Positions 55,401-64,000 of a stretch of DNA of 64,000 nucleotides are shown piece after piece (within the stretch, counting starts at the first letter, position 1; every line of letters starts with the position of its first letter). The DNA comes from Eudorina sp. 2006-703-Eu-15. Lineage: Eukaryota; Chlorophyta; Chlorophyceae; Chlamydomonadales; Volvocaceae. Made by a program: the position numbers and the translations under genes. The stretch is taken from contig BDSI01000009.1 of the NCBI GenBank assembly GCA_003117195.1, positions 496,001 through 560,000 of the forward strand, read 5' to 3'. The notes below the pieces were generated by a model. It had not been told where the DNA came from. It made no database searches and was given only the letters and a program-made list of their open reading frames with translations.

Positions 55401-58400
55401 CGCATGGGGGGATGCCATCCCCACCGGGCTGGGGAGATCTGGGTGCGTGCCTGCGGCCCGGCAGCTCGGGCCCCGCCCTCCCCCCGCCCTCAAGCCTCAA
55501 CCCACCTGCCCGACTCCGCAGTCTTCTGCTGCTCCCTCTTCACAATCCCCGCCACACCAATCGCCCGAGATGGACCCGTATCCTCAACATTCAGCGCCGC
55601 GGATGGGCCAGCCTGGATTGCCGCCGCAGCCACCGACGACGCCAACGACGATCCCGCCGCCGCCAGCTCCGGCGCGCTGCCGTACGGATGCCCGTACGGC
55701 CGCAACCCGGCCATTTGCTGCTGGACGGAGACGTGCTGCGGCGACACCGCCGCCGCGCCGGGCGCGGCGGGTGGCTGCATGCCGTACATGTACGACAAGA
55801 GATTCGGCGTCGCCGCCGCGTTGGCCAAGGAGGGCCGGGCGGAGGGCAGGATGGGCGGGTAGAGGGCGGCGGGGGAGGCAGGCGAGGGCTGCGCGGCCCA
55901 TGGCCCCGCCGCTGCCCGGGCCCCTCCCCCTCCCCCTCCCGCCGCCGCCGGCGCAGGCTGGTCCCACGGGTCGTCCATCCCCGGCTGGTCCCCGAAGGCC
56001 AACAGGTAGTCGATGGCCTCCTGCGCACCCCGACACGGCACCAAACACACACACACACACACACACACGGTTTGGTTTGGGTCGGGCGGGTCTCTTATTT
56101 AAACACACACGGTTTGGTTTGGGTCGGGCGGGTCTCTTATCTAAACACACACAGACGTATCCGTTCCGCGGCTCACTGCTCGTAAACACGTTTGCCGTTC
56201 GGGTCCGCTGCAACGCCGCTAACGGACAGCAGACGACGGCGGCGGGCGGATGTGAACGCGGGCAGCGTGATGCGCGTCGCGGCGGAGGGAGGTGCGCCAC
56301 CGATAGCGCCTTGGCCGACATGGTCTGGCTGTGCTCACAGCGGGGCGGGGGTCAATGGGAAGCCAAGTCCTGAACGACCCCGCGTCGAGGGGGCTGTGCT
56401 CGCCGCGGCGACCAAACACGCGCCGGCACGCGCCGCCGCGGGTGCCAACGTGGCGTTTGCCCGCCTGGGGTGGCTTGCCTGGGTTGACAGCCTGCGCGCA
56501 GCGGGCCTGGTCAGAGGTCAGGCCGCTCGGTCGGATGTCGCCCAGGTCGCAGGTCCGGCTCCGTGGAGCGGCCGGTCACTTGACACTCCCTGTTCCCGGC
56601 CCGGGGGCTGCTCTGCGACTGCCGGACTGCCGGACTGCGACTGCCCAGGTGGACTGCGAGGCCCTGTCTGTTCCCCCGGGGGCTGCATTGGATGGTGCGT
56701 GGGAGCTTCCCTCACCACACCGCCCCCCTAGCGTCATGATGGCGGGTCAATGACGGTCGGCCAATGCGGGGCCAGCCAACCGACCCCCTCCCTTCCCGAC
56801 CCCCTGCCGGGTCGCACCTGCGCCCCCTGGTTCCCGGTGGCCACCAGTGAGCGGGCGGCTCGGTTGCGGGGGAAGCCCTGGGGCGGGTGGGCAGGTGGGC
56901 AGGTGGGCGGGGGATGGAGGGGAGGGGAGTTGAGGGGAGAGCAGTGAGGGGGGACGGCAGCAAGGGGAGGCAAGGTACTTGGGACACGGTGCGGGGCAGG
57001 TGGGCAGCGCTGGTGGAGCAGTGGAGGGTGGATTCCAGCACCGGTTCATGCGTGGAGGCCACGTACGGTAGTGGTCCAGGGAGGAGCTAGGAGGGTCGGA
57101 GGGGCCTCCGGGGTCAGCTGGTGGGGCGGGGGCCGGTGTAAGTGCCGGTGGGAGGCGGTCACATGTACACGCACACGAGACAATACTTCCGCAAGGGAGG
57201 ACCACGCCCCGCACCAAGCTCAGCCGGCGGGACGTGCGGGCGGCAGCTCTGGAGACTGCCACCCCTTCCCACGAGCCACCCTCGCCTACCATTTTCTCCG
57301 TTACCCCGTCCCGGGCGGGCTCCCACCCGCCCCCGCCCCCGCCCCCGCCCCCACCCCCGCCCCCTCCCCCGCCCCCACCACACGCACCCACCATCTCCAC
57401 CATGCTCTCCAGCAGCGCCGGGTCAGGCCGTACGACATCCGGCTGCGGGCTCACCGCCGCACTGCCCGTCCGCACCGCCGCAGCCGGGCTCTGGTACCCG
57501 ATGGCCCCCGCCGGCGTCGCGCCGCCTCCGACGGCGCCCGCCGGCGAGGGGCTCGGCCGCGCCTGCAGTCCGGCACGCAGGGGCGACAAGTGCGGGTCCA
57601 GCTGCTGGCTGACGCCGCCACCGCCGTCGTCACGGGGAGTCTGGGCCGAGGCGGCCGCAGCGTCCGCCGCCACCGCGTGCCGCACTTGCTCCTCGAGCTG
57701 CACCTTGAAGGTGTCGGGTGCGGGTCCACGGCACCGCAGGCCCAGCAAGTCGATGTTGGTGTGGAAGCCGGAGGCTGCGGGGGGAAGTGGGCGCACGGGG
57801 TACGTGGAAGACCCTGAGCGGAGGATAGCCCTCAGCGGCAGGGATTTGCTGTGAAGGACAAGTCCACAAAGAGCTCGACGGGGGAGAGGAGAATGTGGAG
57901 GGTGTTAAGAAGACACCGCCCAGACACACAATGTGGAGGGGGTGGTCAGTGCCCCAGCATCTAGCAGACTAGCACCCAGCACCCGGCCCATATCCCACTC
58001 CCCCTCGCCTGGCCCGTCCTCTTCCGCGCCGCGCTGCCGCCCCGTCACTCTCGCATACTGCTTTCCTTTGTTGTTTCTTATTGTTGCCCATCTCGCGCCG
58101 CGCCTACTCACTCCGTCCCTGGGCCTCCCTTTGTGCATCGCCATGACCTCGGACATCGCTCGCGGCGCGGCTACACCTTCTACCACCACAGGTCGGTAAA
58201 GTATCTGTCCTTTCCGGGTTGGGTCGGGTTCGATCTTTATCTGCACCGGCGGCAGCGCGGCCGCGCCGCCACGCGCCCGCGCGCGGTCTTTATCTTTCCA
58301 TTGCTATGCAGGTACCGCACAACGTAAGTATACTGAGTTATGCTGGGTGTGCCCGGGTTCGTTCTTCGGGTTTATTTCTTTTTTTCAATGTAACCCAGCA

Positions 58401-60652
58401 CCCGGCACGACGGGATGCGGACTTTAGACCCCACCCCCAAGCCTGACTTGGGCCGTCTCCCCCTGATTGTGGTTTACGACGGTCGTGGAAGCATCCACCC
58501 CGCCTCGATCCGCCCGCCCCGCCCCGCCCCGCCCCGGGCCTCCGCATGGTGGGGTGTGTGTGTTCAATGAGAAACCCGCTCAGAACCGCCCAAGCCCATG
58601 TACTTGCCAACGACCTGTGATGTACTTGCCATTGGCAACGCGACAGGACAAACAGGACAGTCAAACAAGACGACCGCGCCACCACCAGTGCGCATGACAA
58701 GCACGGGCATAGCAACAGTAGACCTGCCTGGTGTGGGCTGCCGATGCCGGTCCGTGTAGACCTCCAGCATCAGCCGCACCTGCCGGCGGGGGTGGGGATG
58801 GGAGCGGGCCGGGGTGAGCCGGAGTGCGGCGGGGCCGGGTGCATCGTGATGGAGGCGCGGTGAAACCATGATGTGAAATGATGTTTTAATGTCGTGTGGT
58901 GTGGTATGGGCTGGAATCGTTTCCGGGTAAGCGAGGTCGCGGGGTTACACGGAGCCGGGGTTCCGGTTACTGCAATCGGGCACCCTCCCGACATAGGGCC
59001 CGACAAGAGCACCGGGGAACGTGATGGGTCGTCCGGGGGCTCCAGTCCGGGGGGGGGGTGGGGGAGGTTGGCCGCGCAACTGCATGGAAGAAGCGGAAAT
59101 GACAAGCTGTGCACGGGCGCTGGAAGGGCCACCAGTGCACACTGCACCGGTGACCCACATCCCCGGCCGACCAGGACCTCAACCCATGTATCCACGACCC
59201 CACACAGCACGGTACCTCGAGGCGCAATGGATATCACAGCACGGCACGGCACAGCGCAGCACGACGCCCCCCGCATCCACTCACCTTGGCGCCCTTGATG
59301 CCGTACTGCACCTTCTTGCTGCAAGCCACCACTGCAGACAGCGGCACTGCGGCGGCCCGGCGGCCCCCACCCGCCCCCGAGTATGTCGCCAGGGCGCCGC
59401 CGGCAGTGGCCGCTGCCGCATCGCCCCCCGCGTCCACCCAGATGAGGCGCCGGTTGGTCAGGATGGCGTAGCCGTGCTGCGGGTTTCGGGGCGGGGCGTC
59501 GGGAATGGGCGGGCGGGTGACAAGCAGGCGCCGGCGGGGCCACCCAGGCGGGAGGAGGCGCCGCGGGCCGAGCCGAGCGGCGTGTAGCCTTTACCAGCGG
59601 GACGGAGGCGGGGTCCAGGGAGGGCAAGGGGGCGTGAATGTCGAGTTCGCCCGTGCGCCTTAGGGGCCCCACTACTTGAGCACCGGCTCTTTCTGGCCTT
59701 GGTTGGTAGACAAAACGGGGGCCAGGCTCCGCCCTGCTCGCCACCGCTACCGCGGCGGCTACGCGCCGTCTGACACGACCCGTCGACCAGGCAGAGGACC
59801 CGCCCCCTCCCCTCACCGCTGCTGCCCGTTCGTCGTCTCCGGGCCGCCGGCGGACTGCGCGGACTGCGGTGGCCCCGGGTCCCCGCCCCCTGAGCTCCGT
59901 TCCCTTGTGAGGGCTATAGCCCCTTTCCTCCCTAGTGCGTCCCCTTAACCCCCCTTTCCCGGTTCCAATACCCCCCTGGGTTCGTCGATGGTGGCTCGGC
60001 TGCTTTGCTTTCGCTTGCGTTACCCTAATTGGCTTTCAGGTGCCGGAGATCACCTTCCGTATGTATTTGTCGCCGGGCTGGGTGTGTCTGGGATGTTTTT
60101 GTTTTAGCCTCCTGGGCTCGACCCCCACCGCACGTCTCGTGGACGCCGCTCGCCCCCTGCACCCAGTAGCCAAACAGCTGCAGCGTACCTTGTACGCCTC
60201 CGCCTGCTGCCCCGCCAGGCCGCCAAACGGACTGAACTCCAGGTCCACCTGCGGCAGGAAGGACAGGGACATGGCAGAGGGGGCGTTGGAAGGAAAGGGC
60301 GGGGGGCGGGGGCGTCGTCGGTGCGATCCATGAAAACAATGGACGGGGAGCACGGCACGAGCGAGCCCGTCCTGGGCGTGGGCGCGCTTTTGAGCGAGGG
60401 CGGAGCTGGATCCTGCTGCGAGCAGGGCCGCGCATGTGATCCCATATCCAAGCCTACTTGTCTCGGTGAGGGGCCCAAATCGCTGAAGCGTCTTCACGTG
60501 CTTGTGTGCAAGCACGTCCCCGGTACGTTGGCCTGGGGGCCGTACAGGGGCGGAGGGTTGACCCCTACCTTGTCCAGCAAGCTGATCTCCACCTCTCCCG
60601 GCTGCAGCACGGGCCTGCCACTTGACGTCAGTTGGGCTGGCGGGAGGATCAT
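52478..60652 (-). CDS. VPS36: ESCRT-II subunit VPS36 with UBA domain
   Basis: Exons: 60652-60569, 60248-60189, 59476-59285, 58779-58724, 57848-57392, 56877-56818, 56020-55506, 54880-54654, 54018-53864, 53287-53186, 52789-52478 (about 739 aa). GLUE domain: [14 protein letters not shown] at the start, [49 protein letters not shown] domain follows (about 275-315: [33 protein letters not shown]), then a Pro/Ala-rich linker. The EAP45 winged-helix region reads [89 protein letters not shown] and RFYRNFF. VPS36 binds lipid and ubiquitinated cargo on endosomes and holds ESCRT-II together. The start is the ATG at 60652; the frame upstream has only a TTG. Confidence 0.95.
54146..54617. mobile_element. 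Intron-resident TIR element in VPS36
   Basis: Left end GGTATCGGGGAATGGGGTAG then ACATG; right end CTCTGGCAGCAGCGCAGTAT, then ATCTATGTCTACCAATTTCC and TTTACC. The ends are diverged inverted copies of each other and match the element at 32258-32783. It fills 472 of the 635 bp of the intron between exons 54654-54880 and 53864-54018. Confidence 0.5.
54987..55065. repeat. GGTTGT/GGT repeat in a VPS36 intron
   Basis: A GTGGTT tract with GGT interruptions, between exons 55506-56020 and 54654-54880. The translated Asn-His or Val runs are artefacts. Confidence 0.85.
56066..56149 (+). repeat. Tandem duplication of a 39-bp unit beside a CA tract
   Basis: GGTTTGGTTTGGGTCGGGCG then GGTCTCTTATTTAAACACAC occurs twice in direct succession, differing at one base. 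The first copy follows a (CA)n run at 56046-56068. It lies in the VPS36 intron between exons 56818-56877 and 55506-56020. Confidence 0.85.
58310..58390 (+). repeat. Dispersed repeat, diverged copy
   Basis: GCAGGTACCGCACAACGTAA, then GGTGTGCCCGGGTTCGTTC and TCGGGTTTATTTC. It resembles the copies at 51412 and 60038, and in inverted orientation the sequence at about 55330-55385. Confidence 0.45.
60038..60108 (+). repeat. Dispersed repeat, copy 2
   Basis: CAGGTGCCGGAGATC, then GTCGCCGGGCTGGGTGTGTC and TGGGATGTTTTTG. Located in the VPS36 intron between exons 60189-60248 and 59285-59476, antisense to the gene; matches the intergenic copy at 51412-51482. Confidence 0.6.
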
Positions 60653-61173
60653 GTCGGCTGCTCCCACCGGACCCGGGGTCAAGGACTAGTTGAAGGCCCG
60701 CGCCACGAGCAGGTGCGTATTATATGTCATGCATCTTCACATTCTCATACTATAAAATCGTTTAGATATGAAGCGCATCTTTGATGTGAGCGGACATCGG
60801 TGCTGCACGGCACAGTTGGCCCGATTTTCATAAAGAACACTTGCACCAAGGCAGTAAAGCAAATTGCGTGGTTGTAGACGTAAGTGAGATCTGCACAATC
60901 AGAGCACGATTGGCATGATGAACTTTTGGTTGGCTAGTACGGTACGGCACGCAGAAACGTTGGACCAACCGGTGTGCTTGCCCCAGGCTTAACAGTTTGA
61001 AGAGTCTATTTGAATAACTGGTTGTACGTTAGAGATGTTAACTGTATAGTGTTCGCGTTGTCGTATGTGCTGCGATTACGCATTTACTAACCACTTGTCA
61101 GCTCCCGAGTCGCTTACGCCATTGACCGTGTTCGTCACCCGCCCTAGCTGGATTGTATCTATTATTGACGACA
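60653..61173. promoter_or_regulatory. Shared divergent promoter region
   Basis: These 521 bp separate the VPS36 start codon (minus strand) from the membrane-protein start codon (plus strand). The segment is clearly less GC-rich than the flanking genes and has a TATAAAA at about 60752, but its distance to either start is large, so its role is uncertain. Coupled transcription is possible. Confidence 0.5.
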
Positions 61174-63445
61174 ATGGATCTGCTGCTCAACTCCTCTGCG
61201 GTTCAGGTTGGTCTGACACAAAGGAGTGTTCGACGTGTTCGCGACCCAAGGAGCCTGTCACATCGCCACTTCTTCGGCAGGCCTGAAACCGCCCGCACAA
61301 TCATATTGAAGAGCACGAGGATGAGAAATGCACGATTGCAGGAGCAGATCGCGCGTGTTGCTTACAACACACATTATTACACGACTCCTCGCGAACGGCA
61401 CGGCCGCACCCACCTCTCCTCTCAACCCGCTTCAGCACCTCCACCACACCTCAAGTCTCACCCCACTTCACCCCTCACTCCATATAATCTCATCTCAAGT
61501 TCTGACCCCCACCCTGTCCTAGCCGCTCACTCCACGGCCACACCGGAACACCCCACCCACCTAAGCACCCCCACCATCAAGTGTCCCTATGCATCCCCTC
61601 ATCACCACCACCACCACCATCACCACCACCATCACCACCACCACCACCACCACCACCATCACCACCCGACGCAAGACCCCTCGTCCCCATACCTGCTGCT
61701 TTCTGCTGCTGCTGTTGCTGCTGCTGCTGCGGTTGCGGCTGCTGTTGCAGGCCAACCTCGTGTTGGCCCTGGCAGGGGTCACCAGCGCCTGGGTGACGGT
61801 GGCCCGCCCCACGCTCTCCCACAAGAAGGGCGAATCCCACACCTGCCCGCCCGCGACGCTCTTCGAGGCCGGCACCAGCCCGGTGCTGTCCTCGACGGCG
61901 CTCGCCGCCTTCCGCGCCGTCATGGCGATCTACATCGTCGCCATGGGCGCTGCGCAGATATCCCGGCTGGGCACCTTCGTGTTCAAATTCTACACGATCT
62001 GGAACTGGTGGCTGCTGGGCCTGTACTTCACACTGGCCGCGCTGGCATCGGTGGCGTGCGTGCGTAGGGAGGCTGCTGCCACTGGGGGTGCTGGGGGTGC
62101 TGCGGGTCCTGTAACCACGGGGAAGGCAGCTGGGGGCGCCGCGGCTGAGAAGAGGGCAGCGGCGGACGTGGGGGCGCCGGCGGGTGTCGCCGGGCAGGCA
62201 CAGGCGGCACTGTCAGCCGCGCCTGCGGCGCTGCAGCGGCCGACGCCGCTGTCCCGCGCCTGCCACGCGCTGTTCATGATCAACTGCGCGACCGTGATCA
62301 TCGTGGACGTGGTGTGTTGGACGGTGCTGTACCCGATGCTGGCTCGGGGGCCGCAGACGCCCGAGATTGAGCGGATCATTCGGTGAGAGAGGCTGAGGGG
62401 CGGAGGGGCTGCGGCGGCTGGAGCAGCTGCGCAACTGGGCAGGGGAGCCGGGGAGGAGGAAGTTGGGCGGCTGGGATTGGGATGGGGGGATTGGGCGGGG
62501 GCTAAGGCGGCTAGGGTCCTTGACGGGGTTGCACGGACGTATGGCGCAGCCGCCTTGCCAGGCCATCCTGGACGGCTGTGGGGCTAGGGTTGCTGCGCCG
62601 GGATCTCCTCGGTCCGCGACCCAAGGAGGACCCGCCGAGAGCCCGCCAGGATCCAACCCGTGGGTCATCCAAATACCGTATCCAGCTTTTAGGTCCCGAG
62701 ATGATAAACAGCTTTCAGACCCTAGAGATAACCGCACCGGATCATTCCCCCCCCACCCCCACCCCCACACGCGCGCGCCGGCGGGTGCCTCCCTGCGCGC
62801 AGCCGGCTGCTGATGACGTTCACGTCGTACAACCAGCACGGCTTCAACGCGGTGTTCATCTTCACCGACCTGTTCCTCAACCGACAGCGCCTGGCGTTCC
62901 ACGCGGTGGGGCCCCTGGGGCTGTGGTCCCTGCTGTACGGCGTGTGGGCGCACATCTGGCACGCCAAGACCGGAAAGTAAGTGCGGTTGGGTTGGGGGGC
63001 TAAACCCGCCCCGGTATCACCGGATAAACGCGTAAACTGGGCGAACCGCGAGCCCGGGGCACACCGGTCGTGCATAAGAGGAATGCAGGTTGAATGAAGG
63101 GCATGGCTGATGGCTCCCAGTATCCCGGGATGTGCGGATGTCCCACAGCTCACCGCCTCCTGCTGCTCCCTGTGGACCCCCGTCCGCCCCCACCCAACCC
63201 CGGCGGCCCCCCTCCCGCCCCGCACGGACCGCAGGTGGCTGTACCCCTTCCTGGACACCTCCAAACCCTGGGCCCCGGGGGCGTACTTCGGGCTTTATGT
63301 CGTACACTGGCTGGCGTTCGCACTGGTGGCGCTGCTGTACCGCGTCAAGGCCTCGGTGTACGGCAGCAAGGGCCGCGGGGCGGCGGGGGTGGCGGCGGCG
63401 GCGGCGGCAGCAGCTGCGGGGGCCAAAGCGCAGAAGGCGGAGTAG
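61174..63445 (+). CDS. Multi-pass membrane protein of an uncharacterised plant/algal family
   Basis: Exons: 61174-61206, 61751-62382, 62803-62976, 63235-63445 (about 349 aa). Family blocks: FRAVMAIYIVAM, FKFYTIWNWWLLGLYF, TSYNQHGFNAVFIFTD followed by LFLNRQRL, and WLYPFLDTSKPWAP. These correspond to the FYTQWTF, HTLNAVFLLGDTALN and YPFLDLSSPYAPLWY blocks of plant proteins such as Arabidopsis At1g10660, distantly like Rolling stone/FAR-17a proteins. At least five hydrophobic segments are visible (about residues 63-78, 93-113, 198-220, 250-265, 300-320), with a Gly/Ala-rich cytosolic-type loop at about 120-180. The biochemical function is unknown. The C-terminus is Ala/Lys-rich. The 11-codon first exon rests on one ATG and a GTTGGT donor, and is the weakest part. 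Confidence 0.8.
61601..61665. repeat. (CAC/CAT)n tract in intron 1 of the membrane-protein gene
   Basis: A trinucleotide CAC/CAT run followed by a CTG-rich tract just before the acceptor at 61750. Poly-His and poly-Thr readings are artefacts. Confidence 0.85.
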
Positions 63446-64000
63446 GCGGCAGCGGGGCAGGGGCCGCTGCTGTGTCCGCGGGGGGCGCGTTAGGGAGTGC
63501 GGGCGAGCGCATCAGATAGTGTGCCCCGCCTAGGAGGTCAGCTCTGGATGACACAGCCTTACACCCACCCACGATGAGCGCAATGGGGTGGACGCTCGAC
63601 GGGAGTCCGAGGAGGCCCGGGCGCCGACCCGGAGGCGGCCCGGCCGCGGGTTTTCGTCGAGGCCTCCGTGCAGCTGGAGTGAGGGCGCTCACTGACCCGC
63701 GCTGCCGTGGATCCGACGTGCGCGTCGGCAGCAGGAGGTGGCGCGTTGCTTGGGTTACGTTCGCGCAGTCTTGCAGCGTGCCTGGCGGGGCGGACGGCGA
63801 GCCGGCAGGCGGACTTGCCGGCTTTTTGCTCGCTGACTTTTGACCGGAGCGGGTGCATTAGCGCAATGTAGTACGGGAGTACGGAAGTACGGGAGGGCTG
63901 TTGGTGTTGGTGCGTTTGGGGGCGGTTGGAGAGGGCAGAGAGGTGTTGTGCGCATTCGGGGTCAGTGGATTACCGTGTGTGGGGCCGAGAACGGCGGTGG
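63446..64000. other. 3' flank of the membrane-protein gene
   Basis: No conserved coding segment. No TGTAA was seen on the plus strand after the stop, so the transcript may end beyond the window or use a variant signal. Confidence 0.4.

Noticed and set aside
60653..60682. VPS36 start at 60682
   Set aside because: That codon is TTG; the first ATG is at 60652, immediately before the conserved GLUE start.
61153..62067. 304-codon plus-strand frame overlapping the membrane-protein gene
   Set aside because: It runs through the CAC tract as poly-His and then in the wrong frame across the conserved membrane segments.

Overview
This window is nuclear DNA of a green alga, most likely a volvocine or chlamydomonadalean chlorophyte. 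The evidence is the very GC-rich DNA, short exons split by many 100-700 bp GT-AG introns, Gly/Ala/Pro/Ser-rich insertions inside conserved proteins, abundant CA and tetranucleotide microsatellites, TGTAA-type poly(A) signals and L1-type LINEs. No prokaryotic features, tRNA, rRNA or CRISPR array were seen. The exact species cannot be decided from the sequence.

Layout. 1-6.5 kb is transposon-rich: a 5'-truncated LINE on the minus strand with an open 944-codon reverse transcriptase frame (1928-4762), and remnants on the plus strand. 8.0-18.1 kb (+) is a 17-exon gene for a secreted GH9 endoglucanase-like protein with three tandem sets of cysteine-rich modules. 18.1-22.7 kb is intergenic with a LINE 3' fragment. 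22.7-39.1 kb (-) is a 22-exon gene for a gamma-tubulin complex protein of the GCP5 type, about twice the usual length. 40.8-44.8 kb (-) is an NFKBIL1 (IkBL) homologue. 46.9-50.0 kb (-) is a RelA/SpoT homologue (RSH), probably plastid-targeted. 52.5-60.7 kb (-) is the ESCRT-II subunit VPS36 with a UBA domain. 61.2-63.4 kb (+) is a multi-pass membrane protein of an uncharacterised plant family, divergent from VPS36.

I joined the exons by hand from splice consensus, reading phase and family motifs. All internal junctions are phase-consistent. The least certain points are the GCP5 donor near 30125, the NFKBIL1 junction in the CCG tract near 41.34-41.45 kb, and the first exon of the membrane protein. 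The genes do not form a pathway: they cover extracellular carbohydrate binding or hydrolysis, microtubule nucleation, RNA-processing-type regulation, plastid (p)ppGpp signalling and endosomal sorting.

Most noteworthy: the GH9 domain has Arg where the catalytic Glu should be; its Cys-rich exon cassette is triplicated, and the first and third copies of one exon are almost identical; the RSH hydrolase motif is degenerate while its synthetase looks intact; VPS36 carries a UBA domain; a perfect 70-bp inverted repeat sits in a GCP5 intron; and a terminal-inverted-repeat element recurs inside introns of two genes, resembling an introner.
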